Below, piece by piece: positions 37,226 to 45,954 of a DNA stretch of 64,000 nucleotides. The translations under genes and the position numbers were made by a program. This DNA is from MGNI01 sp964353875 (GTDB lineage Bacteria > Chloroflexota > Anaerolineae > Anaerolineales > E44-bin32). The stretch's first letter is position 1; each line of letters starts with the position of its first letter. The notes beneath the pieces are model-generated. The model did no database searches, was not told where the DNA came from, and saw only the letters and a program-made list of their open reading frames with translations. The DNA is taken from NCBI GenBank assembly GCA_964353875.1, contig CAYGXU010000006.1, positions 1-64,000 on the forward strand, written 5' to 3'.

Positions 37226-39955
37226 ATGAACTCACTCAAGAAAACCGCAATGAAACGCCCGCTATGGGCAATCACCTTGCTTCTGATCCTCGGTCCTTTA
37301 TCGGCATGTGCTCAAGAGACAACGAGCCCGGCACAGTCTTTAGGTACATCATCCCCATCAGCGACCGCCACGCCGAAACCTTCGGAGACTGGTACGCTCT
37401 TGGCCGCCACATTGACGAAATTGCCCACCATGACTCTGTTGCCCACTAGCACAACGGCTGCTCCGGCAGCTGTCGTTTCAACCCCCTACCCCCTCCAGAC
37501 CCTGACGCTGGGCACGCCCGGGCCAGGGGTGCCGTTGGCGGAGGAAGCGATATCACTCAGCAATGTCGACCTGGTGCGCCAGCAGGCGCGCCTCGGCAAG
37601 GGGGTCATCACTGACAGTTCTTACGCGCCGATTGCCAACCTGCTGGCTGTGGCAACTTCACTGGGCGTCTGTGTGTACGATGGCAGGACGCTGGCAGAAG
37701 TGCGCTGTATTGACACCGGAGGCTGGACATTCTCAGTGGCTATTTCATCCGACGGACATACCCTGGCGGCCAGCACGATAGATGGCATCCGCCTGTGGCA
37801 CGTGGATGATGGCGCTTCACTGCTTGAGTTGAAAGCCGCAGGATACAGCGATGTGGCTCGTCTGCTGGCTTTCTCCCCGGATGGAAAAACGGTGGCATCG
37901 GTAATCCCTGGAGCGGGATTTGTGAACCTCTGGCGTGTGAAGGATGGTGTATTGCTCCAGACTTTGAAAGGTGAGGTACAGGGATATGGCAGTCCGGAGA
38001 TTATGCGTCTGGCCTTCTCAACCGATGGAAAAACATTGGCCGCTCTGGCTGGAACAGTTGATCAAAGCCTGATGTGGTGGCGGATGACCGATGGTGTTCT
38101 GATCAACACCGTGGACATGGTCACGGACTTCGCTTTTTCAGCCAATGGACAGATTGTTGCATCCGTAGAAGAGAACGCTATTCAATTATGGCAAGCGGTC
38201 GATGGCCAATTCATTGGCGTGTTGGAAGGCCCTATGAATGGGGAGATCGAAGCTTTGGCTTTCTCAGCAGATGGGAAGACCCTCGCTGCTGCGACGGATA
38301 GCATCTTTCTTTGGAGTCTAGAAGACAGGAAGTTGCTACGCACATTGGATGGTTTCGACGAGCCCATCAATGCGCTTGCCTTTGCACCCAATGGAAGGAC
38401 GCTAGCCTCGGGCTCGTTGAATAACGCTGTGGTAAGGATTTGGCAAGTGAACAGCGGTGCTTTACTTATCACAAGTCAAGGAGCGATCCCCTCAGGCAGA
38501 AACCCTGGAAATATCCCTGGTTATATCAACCAACTCTGGTGGACATCCAACGACGTTTTGCTTCAGGAGCTGAGTGAAGAAAGCGGTATCGATTGGATGC
38601 TTGGATTGGCCCTCCCCGGTTTGTATGGTGAGTTTATCAAGCCATTTAATCGAACGGCGCGCCTGTTGCTGGTTTCTGACGGAACACAGCTCCATTCTTT
38701 GGAGGATCATGTGGGTGCAGCGGAGACTCTGGCTTTTTCGCCCAACGGTCAAATCTTGGCTTCCGGCTTCAGCGATGGGACAATCCGCTTCTGGCGGGTT
38801 GGGGATTTCGCTCCCCTACGATCAATACATCAGGGAAGTGAAGTCACCAGCTTGGGCTTCTCCCAGGACTCCCAATACCTGGCTTCAAGTGGCCGCGATG
38901 GCGGCATCCGACTCTGGCGAATCAGCGATGGTGCCCTGGTATACAGATTGGAGCAGCCCGATGGCCTCATGTGCAGCCTCGCTTTCTCGCCTGACGGCCA
39001 AGTCCTGGCAACAGCGGGAACGAAAGTACAGCTTTGGAACGCGTCGGATGGCACATTGATCCGCACCCTGGAAAAATGGGAAGGTTTCACCTACAACGTG
39101 GAGGTCGATTTTTCGTCAGATGGAAAAACCTTGGCCGCCTCCGCAGATGGCATGCTCAGGGTCTGGCGTGTCATAGACGGCGCAGTATTGTGGAAAGCCG
39201 GGAGTGACGAATCCTTCGCTTCGCCAATTGATTTTGCGCCGGATGGCACAACCCTTGCCGTCGGCTTCATGTCTGATCCTTCGCTCTCCAATAAGAATCT
39301 AAATGGGTATATACGAGACACAACAGATGGCAGGATATTATTCTCGCTGGCGACTGAAGAGGATATTTGGAGTAAAGTCAATAGCTTGGCATTCTCACCC
39401 GATGGGCACTTGCTGGCGAGCTATGGAGAACAAAACCATGACATAGTCGTGCGTCTGTGGAACGCCCAGGATGGAACCAGCCTTCGCTCTATGGAGGGTC
39501 ATCGCAGCATTTACGGCGGTATTGAGGAATCACTAGGTGGAATCGGCGGCTATTCGGGTGGAATGGGAATATCCCATGAAGGTGCCGTGAGCTTTTCGCC
39601 GGATGGCCTCTGGCTGGCTTCCGCCTCCGCCGATGGCACCGTCATCATTTGGGCGGTTATCCCACCCGAAAAGTCGACGCAAATGGTAAGTGATACGGGA
39701 GATGTCTCCTGCGCGCTGAGGCGAAATCAATTGGTTCATCTCTCGGGTGACGCCAATTTATGGTCCACGCCGGATGCATCCAAGGCCTCCATCGTATCCA
39801 CGGCCACAGGGGATGCCATCTGGATTATTCGCAGCGGGCCCAAGTGGGGCAAGATCACTGCCGAGATCAATGGCTGGTGGTGGGAAGTGAGCCAATCAGC
39901 GGATGGGCCAAGCGATGGATGGGTCTGGGAAGGGCGGATCCAAGAATGTCAATAA
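37226..39955 (+). CDS. WD40 beta-propeller lipoprotein with SH3-like tail
   Basis: A 909-residue lipoprotein: lipobox PLSAC, then a Thr/Pro/Ser-rich linker of about 90 residues, then about 14 WD40-like blades with recurring LAFSPDGKTLAS.......LW.V.DG. A C-terminal region of about 80 residues (CALRRNQLVHLSGDANLWS to the end) looks SH3b-like with an aromatic-rich core. GGAGG seven bases before the ATG supports the start. The blade number suggests two seven-bladed propellers. Exposed on the cell surface; probably a binding or scaffold protein with no enzyme function visible. Monocistronic. Confidence 0.85.
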   Translation: MNSLKKTAMKRPLWAITLLLILGPLSACAQETTSPAQSLGTSSPSATATPKPSETGTLLAATLTKLPTMTLLPTSTTAAPAAVVSTPYPLQTLTLGTPGPGVPLAEEAISLSNVDLVRQQARLGKGVITDSSYAPIANLLAVATSLGVCVYDGRTLAEVRCIDTGGWTFSVAISSDGHTLAASTIDGIRLWHVDDGASLLELKAAGYSDVARLLAFSPDGKTVASVIPGAGFVNLWRVKDGVLLQTLKGEVQGYGSPEIMRLAFSTDGKTLAALAGTVDQSLMWWRMTDGVLINTVDMVTDFAFSANGQIVASVEENAIQLWQAVDGQFIGVLEGPMNGEIEALAFSADGKTLAAATDSIFLWSLEDRKLLRTLDGFDEPINALAFAPNGRTLASGSLNNAVVRIWQVNSGALLITSQGAIPSGRNPGNIPGYINQLWWTSNDVLLQELSEESGIDWMLGLALPGLYGEFIKPFNRTARLLLVSDGTQLHSLEDHVGAAETLAFSPNGQILASGFSDGTIRFWRVGDFAPLRSIHQGSEVTSLGFSQDSQYLASSGRDGGIRLWRISDGALVYRLEQPDGLMCSLAFSPDGQVLATAGTKVQLWNASDGTLIRTLEKWEGFTYNVEVDFSSDGKTLAASADGMLRVWRVIDGAVLWKAGSDESFASPIDFAPDGTTLAVGFMSDPSLSNKNLNGYIRDTTDGRILFSLATEEDIWSKVNSLAFSPDGHLLASYGEQNHDIVVRLWNAQDGTSLRSMEGHRSIYGGIEESLGGIGGYSGGMGISHEGAVSFSPDGLWLASASADGTVIIWAVIPPEKSTQMVSDTGDVSCALRRNQLVHLSGDANLWSTPDASKASIVSTATGDAIWIIRSGPKWGKITAEINGWWWEVSQSADGPSDGWVWEGRIQECQ

Positions 39956-40132
39956 GATCGCTTATACAATGATCGTGAGGATGCTGCACAAGAGGCTTCT
40001 ATGAGAGGGGCGCATGCGCGAGCGGTTACATGGAGCCGGCGAATGCCTCCGCCGTTGAAGTCCCAAGATTATCGCCCTGCGTGCTTACACACTATGAGAT
40101 CTGGTCTTCCCTGGATTGATCTTCGATTGCCC

Positions 40133-40498
40133 CTATAAATTTTCTCGGATCGTCTCTAAAAGCTCATCCTGGGAAACGGGCTTGGTCAGGTAAGCATTCG
40201 CGCCAGCTGCCAAACCTGCCTTAATATCCTGAGGAGAGTCCAGGTTAGAGACAATGACAACCGGCAGATCCTGCAGCTTCAGATCGCCACGTATGCGCTC
40301 GCATAAATCCAGCCCCGAGGAGTCGCGTAGGACCACATCCAGGAGGACAAGGTCCGGCCTGGCTTTCTCGAGCGCCTTGATTGCTGAGGCGATCGAATAG
40401 GCGACCACCACGCGGTATCCCTCGATCTCCAGCACGATGCGGTACATCTCCACCGTGCCTGGTTCGTCCTCAACGATTAAAATCGTGGGCTCTGCCAT
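40133..40498 (-). CDS. Single-domain response regulator receiver
   Basis: A 121-residue CheY-like receiver with no output domain. The acidic pocket (E10, D11), phospho-acceptor D54 (LVLLD), S84 and K106 (LTKP) are all present. It should be phosphorylated by a histidine kinase encoded elsewhere and act by protein contact. It stands alone, divergent from glpK; no kinase gene is in the window. Confidence 0.9.
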   Translation of the reverse strand: MAEPTILIVEDEPGTVEMYRIVLEIEGYRVVVAYSIASAIKALEKARPDLVLLDVVLRDSSGLDLCERIRGDLKLQDLPVVIVSNLDSPQDIKAGLAAGANAYLTKPVSQDELLETIRENL

Positions 40499-40620
40499 TC
40501 CACGTTCTCTCCATCCAACGTTGAAATGAAAGTATAACGCCTGCCAGGTTTAAAGATATAGTAGACAAGCGTACGAATATCCCCTTGACGTTGACCGTAA
40601 AGGAGAGGGTAAATACTCTT

Positions 40621-40648
40621 TTGATTTACTCGCTCTTTTCGGTAGAAT
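40621..40648 (+). promoter_or_regulatory. Promoter candidate for glpK-glpD
   Basis: TTGATT (40621-40626) and TAGAAT (40643-40648) with a 16-bp spacer, placing transcription start near 40655, about 30 bases before the glpK GTG. No clear repressor site overlaps it. Confidence 0.5.
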
Positions 40649-40684
40649 CTTCTCTGTCCCCATAGCTCAAATAAGGAGGGATCC

Positions 40685-42187
40685 GTGCCCAAGTATATTG
40701 CAGCCATCGACCAGGGAACGACCAGCACACGCTTCATGATCTTCAACCATGGCGGAGAAGTGATTACTTCCCACCAAATAGAACATGAGCAAATCTACCC
40801 TCTCCCAGGATGGGTCGAACACAATCCACTGGAGATCTGGGAGAACACCCAGGCTGCCATCAAGGGAGCGTTGGAAAAAGGGAAAATTTCGCCCTCCAAC
40901 CTTGCTGCCATTGGAATCACCAATCAACGCGAAACCACCTTGGTCTGGAATCGAACGAGTGGCCTACCTTACCATAATGCCATCGTCTGGCAGGACACGC
41001 GCACAGATCAAATCTGTAACGCGCTTGCTCGGGATGGCGGCCAGGACCGCTTTCGGGCGCAGGTCGGATTGCCCTTAGCGACCTACTTCTCCGGCCCGAA
41101 GATTCGCTGGCTTTTGGACAGCATCGATGGCCTGCGAGGCGAAGCCGAACGCGGCCAGGCGCTCTTCGGGAACATCGACACCTGGCTCATCTGGAATCTC
41201 ACCGGCGGCACGAAGGGAGGAGCACACATCACCGATGTGACCAACGCCAGCCGAACAATGCTCATGAATCTGCACACCCTGGAGTGGGACGACTCGATCC
41301 TTGAAGCGATGGGCATCCCCCGGCAGATGCTGCCGGAAATCCGCCCTTCGAGTGATTCCCGGCTTTACGGCACAGCCCTGATCGATGACATCGATGTTCC
41401 AGTTTGCGGCGACTTGGGCGATCAACAGGCGGCGTTGTACGGCCAGACCTGCTTCAGCCCAGGCGAAGCCAAGAACACTTATGGCACCGGTTGCTTTATG
41501 CTGCTTAATACCGGGAAAGAAATCGTCCCTTCCCAAAGCGGTCTGCTGACAACCGTCGCCTATCAAATTGGTGATGACCAGGCTGTCTACGCCCTCGAAG
41601 GTTCGATCGCCATCACGGGTGCGCTGGTGCAGTGGTTGCGAGACAACCTGGGCATCATCGAACAATCCTCCGATGTGGAGGCATTAGCGAAAAGCGTGCC
41701 AGACAACGGGGGCATATACTTCGTACCGGCATTCTCCGGCCTCTTCGCCCCGCACTGGCGCAGTGACGCACGCGGCGTGATCGCCGGGCTGACGCGATAC
41801 GTCCATAAAGGCCATATCGCCCGCGCCGCACTCGAAGCCACCGCCTACCAGACCTTGGAGGTGCTCGAGGCCATGCGCAAGGACTCCGCCGTCGACCTCA
41901 AGGCGCTCAAAGTCGATGGTGGGATGGTAGGAAACGAATTGCTGATGCAATTTCAGGCCAATATGCTCGATGTTCCAGTAGTCCGTCCGAAAGTAAGCGA
42001 GACAACCTCTCTTGGGGCTGCGTATGCCGCTGGAATGGCAGTCGGTTTCTGGGACAGCGAGGAAGAACTACGTTCCAATTGGGGGATCGACAAGCAATGG
42101 CAACCCCAAATGAGCGCCCAGGAGCGCGCTCGTCTTTACAACGGTTGGCGCAAAGCGGTTGAACGCTCGCTCGGATGGGTGGAGTAG
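40685..42187 (+). CDS. glpK: Glycerol kinase
   Basis: A 500-residue FGGY-family kinase making sn-glycerol 3-phosphate from glycerol and ATP. It opens with [15 protein letters not shown] (phosphate-binding), has [12 protein letters not shown], the substrate-site segment WQDTRT, and the family signature around [12 protein letters not shown] and [12 protein letters not shown]. Full length for GlpK. The start is GTG with GGAGG five bases before it. It forms a two-gene operon with glpD, four bases downstream. No glpF facilitator is nearby. Confidence 0.97.
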   Translation: MPKYIAAIDQGTTSTRFMIFNHGGEVITSHQIEHEQIYPLPGWVEHNPLEIWENTQAAIKGALEKGKISPSNLAAIGITNQRETTLVWNRTSGLPYHNAIVWQDTRTDQICNALARDGGQDRFRAQVGLPLATYFSGPKIRWLLDSIDGLRGEAERGQALFGNIDTWLIWNLTGGTKGGAHITDVTNASRTMLMNLHTLEWDDSILEAMGIPRQMLPEIRPSSDSRLYGTALIDDIDVPVCGDLGDQQAALYGQTCFSPGEAKNTYGTGCFMLLNTGKEIVPSQSGLLTTVAYQIGDDQAVYALEGSIAITGALVQWLRDNLGIIEQSSDVEALAKSVPDNGGIYFVPAFSGLFAPHWRSDARGVIAGLTRYVHKGHIARAALEATAYQTLEVLEAMRKDSAVDLKALKVDGGMVGNELLMQFQANMLDVPVVRPKVSETTSLGAAYAAGMAVGFWDSEEELRSNWGIDKQWQPQMSAQERARLYNGWRKAVERSLGWVE

Positions 42188-42191
42188 CGCA

Positions 42192-43865
42192 ATGACAAAA
42201 AGAGAAGATGCACTAGATATCATCCGCAAGAACCCCGAGGTCTCGGTCTTAATCATCGGCGCGGGGATCAACGGGATCGGGACATTTCGCGATCTGGCTT
42301 TGCAGGGCGTGGACGTGCTTATGGTCGACCGCGGCGATTTTTGCTCCGGCGCCAGCGCCGCCTCCTCCCACATGGTCCATGGCGGGATCCGTTATCTAGA
42401 GAATGGGGAATTCCGCCTGGTGCGAGAGGCGGTGCGCGAGCGTAACCGATTGATCGAAAATGCTCCCCATTATGTCAAACCCTTGCCTACGACCTTCCCC
42501 ATTTTCAAGTGGTTTTCAGGATTATTCAACGCTCCATTGAAATTCCTGGGTTTATTGGACCGGCCATCCGAACGGGGAGCCGTGGTGATCAAGATCGGCA
42601 TGAGCCTCTATGATGCCTACACGGGTTCGCAACGGTCTGTTCCCCGACACACTTTCCGTTCGCATCGCAAGTCGCTCGAGATGTTCTCTAAGCTTAACCC
42701 CGAAATCGTCTTCACTGCCACCTACTACGACGCTGCTATGCCCATACCGGAACGCATTTGTATGGATCTGATCTTCGACGCCGAAACAGCATCCGAGCGA
42801 GCCTGGGCTCTCAATTACATGCCCGTCATCGCCGCCGAGAAGGATCATGTCACCCTGCGTGATGAGGTCAGTGGCGAAACTTTCCGCGTGAATCCGAGAA
42901 TCGTCGTCAATGCCGCCGGTCCCTGGATCGATTTCGTCAACCGGGCGATGGGCAAGGAGACGCGTCTCATCGGCGGTACAAAAGGCTCCCATCTGGTCCT
43001 GAATCACCCGGAACTGCGTACCGCTATCGGCGATCATGAATTTTTCTTCGAAAATAAGGACGGGCGCATCGTCTTGATTTTCCCTCTCCTAGATCGTGTG
43101 CTCGTTGGCACCTCCGACATGCGCATCGATGACCCCGATCAAGCTCAGTGCACCGAGGAGGAGATAGATTACTTCCTGGCAATGATTAAGCGGGTGTTCC
43201 CCGCAATCCATGTTGATCGATCCCATATTGTCTATCGCTTCTCGGGCGTGCGTCCCCTCCCTGCAAGTAAATCCTCCCTTGCCGGACAAATCAGTCGCGA
43301 TCACAGTATCGAGTCAGTTGAAGCCTCCCCTGGATTGGATTTTGCAATTTTTTGTCTGGTCGGCGGAAAGTGGACCTCTTTTCGCGCTCTTGCCCAGCAG
43401 GCGACGGATGTTGTTCTTGCGCGCCTCGGGCTTCCCCGTAAATTAAGCACAGCCCACATCCCCATCGGTGGTGGAAAGGATTATCCCAAGTCTGAACCCG
43501 AACAAAATCGATGGCTATGCGAAGTGAATCATCAGAACGGTCTCGAATTGGATCGCCTTCAGACCCTCTTCGAGCGCTACGGCACGCGCGCCGAGCACAT
43601 CGCCGGCTTTATCGCCTCAGAATCCGACCAGCCCCTGCAGCATCAGCCCGATTTCAGCCAGCGCGAGATCCTTTACCTCGTCCAGCACGAAATGATCCTT
43701 CACCTCGGCGACCTGGTGCGGCGGCGCTCAAATCTGGCCAAGTTGGGCCGGCTCACGCCGGAGTTGCTGCAAGAATTGGCGCAAATCGTGGGTAAGGCAT
43801 TGGGCTGGTCATCCGATAAGATGAAGGATGAACTAGAACGCTGCCTTTATGTCATGAAGGGTTAG
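42192..43865 (+). CDS. glpD: Glycerol-3-phosphate dehydrogenase (FAD)
   Basis: A 557-residue FAD enzyme of the GlpA/GlpD family that oxidises glycerol 3-phosphate to dihydroxyacetone phosphate and feeds electrons to the quinone pool. The FAD-binding motif is VLIIGAGINGIGTFRDLALQ, followed by the family segment SGASAASSHMVHGGIRYLE; the C-terminal helical domain (VQHEMILHLGDLVRRR) is complete. I start at the ATG at 42192 with GGAG seven bases before it, four bases after the glpK stop; the frame extends upstream into glpK. Confidence 0.96.
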   Translation: MTKREDALDIIRKNPEVSVLIIGAGINGIGTFRDLALQGVDVLMVDRGDFCSGASAASSHMVHGGIRYLENGEFRLVREAVRERNRLIENAPHYVKPLPTTFPIFKWFSGLFNAPLKFLGLLDRPSERGAVVIKIGMSLYDAYTGSQRSVPRHTFRSHRKSLEMFSKLNPEIVFTATYYDAAMPIPERICMDLIFDAETASERAWALNYMPVIAAEKDHVTLRDEVSGETFRVNPRIVVNAAGPWIDFVNRAMGKETRLIGGTKGSHLVLNHPELRTAIGDHEFFFENKDGRIVLIFPLLDRVLVGTSDMRIDDPDQAQCTEEEIDYFLAMIKRVFPAIHVDRSHIVYRFSGVRPLPASKSSLAGQISRDHSIESVEASPGLDFAIFCLVGGKWTSFRALAQQATDVVLARLGLPRKLSTAHIPIGGGKDYPKSEPEQNRWLCEVNHQNGLELDRLQTLFERYGTRAEHIAGFIASESDQPLQHQPDFSQREILYLVQHEMILHLGDLVRRRSNLAKLGRLTPELLQELAQIVGKALGWSSDKMKDELERCLYVMKG

Positions 43866-44126
43866 CCAGCCCTTTCTGCTGCTGAGCATTCGTCTTTATC
43901 GCCGAAGGAATCCTGCTCTCGCTTAATAAAACCCTGCCACCGCGCTATCCACCACCCTCATAAAGGAAAGGTGACTCCTTTAGGCAGGAAATTGCCCCTG
44001 CCATCTTACATGGGATCTTTGATCGATTCCCCGAAGAAATTTCCGCACAATTATGATCCATAAGGTAGAATTATTATAGAGGCACCCGAAGTAACTATTT
44101 CCCAATGCCCCTTTATGGAGGCCATC

Positions 44127-45104
44127 GTGGCTAGAATTAATTCTTCTGAAATCACCCCAGAGCAAGTCTACCTCTCGCGGCGGAATTTTCTTAGAGGCGC
44201 AGGATTGCTGACCGCCGGCTCCCTTTGGCTGGCAGCATGTGGTGGAAAAGAAACTTTCATTTCGTCACCTACCGCTGGCGAGACGTCCACCTCATCGCCA
44301 CCCATGGGCAGTCCAACATCTCAGGTTGAGGGAATCATAGATGAATTAGGCGATCCCTTGAATACATTCGATGAGATCATCAACTTCAACAACTACTACG
44401 AATTCACGACGGACAAGACCAGGGTAGCCCGCCTGGCAAGCGAGTTTAAAGCCTCTCCCTGGACCGTCCAGGTTGGGGGGCTGGTCCACAATCCGAAGAC
44501 CTACGACATCGACGACCTGCGCAACAAGTTCACTTTGGAAGAACGGATCTATCGCATGCGCTGTGTGGAGGGATGGTCGATGGTCATTCCCTGGCTTGGC
44601 TTCCCGTTGGGTTCTCTCTTGAAAGAAGTCGAGCCGATGGGCGATGCTCGATATGTACGCTTTGAAACCCTCTACGATCCCGAGCAGATGCCCGGGCAGA
44701 AGAGCGGCCGCTATCCATGGCCCTATGCTGAAGGTCTCCGTTTGGATGAAGCCATGCACGACCTGACCATTCTGTCCACAGGCCTGTATGGCCAGGAATT
44801 GCTCCCCCAGAGCGGGGCGCCGATACGGCTTGTCGTGCCCTGGAAGTACGGTTTCAAGAGCATCAAGTCGATCGTTAAAATCGACCTTGAGGCAGAACAG
44901 CCTACATCTCTCTGGATGGACCTGGCTCCGACTGAATATGGTTTTTATGCCAATGTCAATCCGGATGTCCCCCACCCCCGTTGGTCGCAAGCCAGCGAGC
45001 GACGCATCGGCGAGACAAGCAGGCGTCCAACGCTTCTCTTCAATGGGTATGCTGACGAAGTTGCCGATCTGTATGCAGGAATGGATTTAAAGGAAAATTA
45101 TTAA
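44127..45104 (+). CDS. msrP: Methionine-sulfoxide reductase MsrP, molybdopterin subunit
   Basis: A 325-residue exported molybdoenzyme that repairs oxidised methionines in envelope proteins. A Tat signal is visible ([20 protein letters not shown]) with a Cys at its end (AAC), so this form may be lipidated. The molybdenum-ligand Cys is in [13 protein letters not shown] and the family segments [13 protein letters not shown] and [13 protein letters not shown] are present. GTG at 44127 with GGAGG five bases before it is favoured over the ATG at 44115 that overlaps this Shine-Dalgarno. msrQ starts at the base after the stop codon. Confidence 0.95.
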   Translation: MARINSSEITPEQVYLSRRNFLRGAGLLTAGSLWLAACGGKETFISSPTAGETSTSSPPMGSPTSQVEGIIDELGDPLNTFDEIINFNNYYEFTTDKTRVARLASEFKASPWTVQVGGLVHNPKTYDIDDLRNKFTLEERIYRMRCVEGWSMVIPWLGFPLGSLLKEVEPMGDARYVRFETLYDPEQMPGQKSGRYPWPYAEGLRLDEAMHDLTILSTGLYGQELLPQSGAPIRLVVPWKYGFKSIKSIVKIDLEAEQPTSLWMDLAPTEYGFYANVNPDVPHPRWSQASERRIGETSRRPTLLFNGYADEVADLYAGMDLKENY

Positions 45105-45713
45105 ATGAAGTGGGTCAAGCGCCATTGGCTCCTGCTTTTGTCGCATGCAGGAGCCATCCTCCCCATGATCGTCTTAGGTTGGGACTGGTTTACAGGCGGT
45201 CTCACGGTTAACCCGGTCCAGGCAGCTACCTTGCGGACGGGCAAGACGGCGCTGATCTTGCTCGTGCTTTCCCTGGCCTGTACGCCACTGAACACGCTCC
45301 TCGGATTTCAGCAATTCCTACCCCTTCGGAAATGGTTGGGGCTGTATGCCTTCTTGTATGTTGGTGTTCATTTCTTCATCTTTGCCGGTCTGGATTATGG
45401 ATTCAACTTGAATCTCCTCAAAGACGCCATCTTCGAGAAACGCTATGCGATTGCCGGTTTCGCGGCCGGACTGATCTTGCTGCCACTTGCCCTCACCTCA
45501 ACGCAAGGTTGGAAGCGGCGCCTGGGGAAGTGGTGGAAGCGTCTGCACCGATTGGTTTACCTGGCGGGTGTCCTGGCGGTGGTGCACTACCTGTGGTTGG
45601 TGAAATCCGACATCCGCCAGCCCCTCATCTTCGCAAGCATTGTCATCTTGCTGCTTTTCTTACGCGCCCCTTTCATTCGACGGGCCGCGACTCGACTCCG
45701 CGGATACTCATAA
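45105..45713 (+). CDS. msrQ: MsrQ haem-binding membrane subunit
   Basis: A 202-residue membrane protein with about six helices of the ferric-reductase-like family. Haem-ligand candidates are the His in LYVGVHFFIF and in RLHRLVYLAGVLAVVHYLW. MsrQ passes electrons from the quinone pool or flavin reductase to MsrP. Its ATG follows the msrP stop with no gap, so translation is coupled. Confidence 0.95.
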   Translation: MKWVKRHWLLLLSHAGAILPMIVLGWDWFTGGLTVNPVQAATLRTGKTALILLVLSLACTPLNTLLGFQQFLPLRKWLGLYAFLYVGVHFFIFAGLDYGFNLNLLKDAIFEKRYAIAGFAAGLILLPLALTSTQGWKRRLGKWWKRLHRLVYLAGVLAVVHYLWLVKSDIRQPLIFASIVILLLFLRAPFIRRAATRLRGYS

Positions 45714-45954
45714 TAGGCTATCCGATAATGACACCAATTGGCTTCCCCCTGCGCGACTGGCGATGAAACTTGAATCGCTGTACAAATAGCAGCCATAATA
45801 TGGGGCATGCTTGTCAGCAGGACGGACGCAAGGGCATGCCCAGCGCCATTTTTGATACCCAATGGCCAGATAAATGATGATAATAATGAAAATGTGCTCC
45901 TTTTGCGAATCCCGCGAATGGGATAGAGAATGCCAGGAAGCCGGGAGGGCTACA

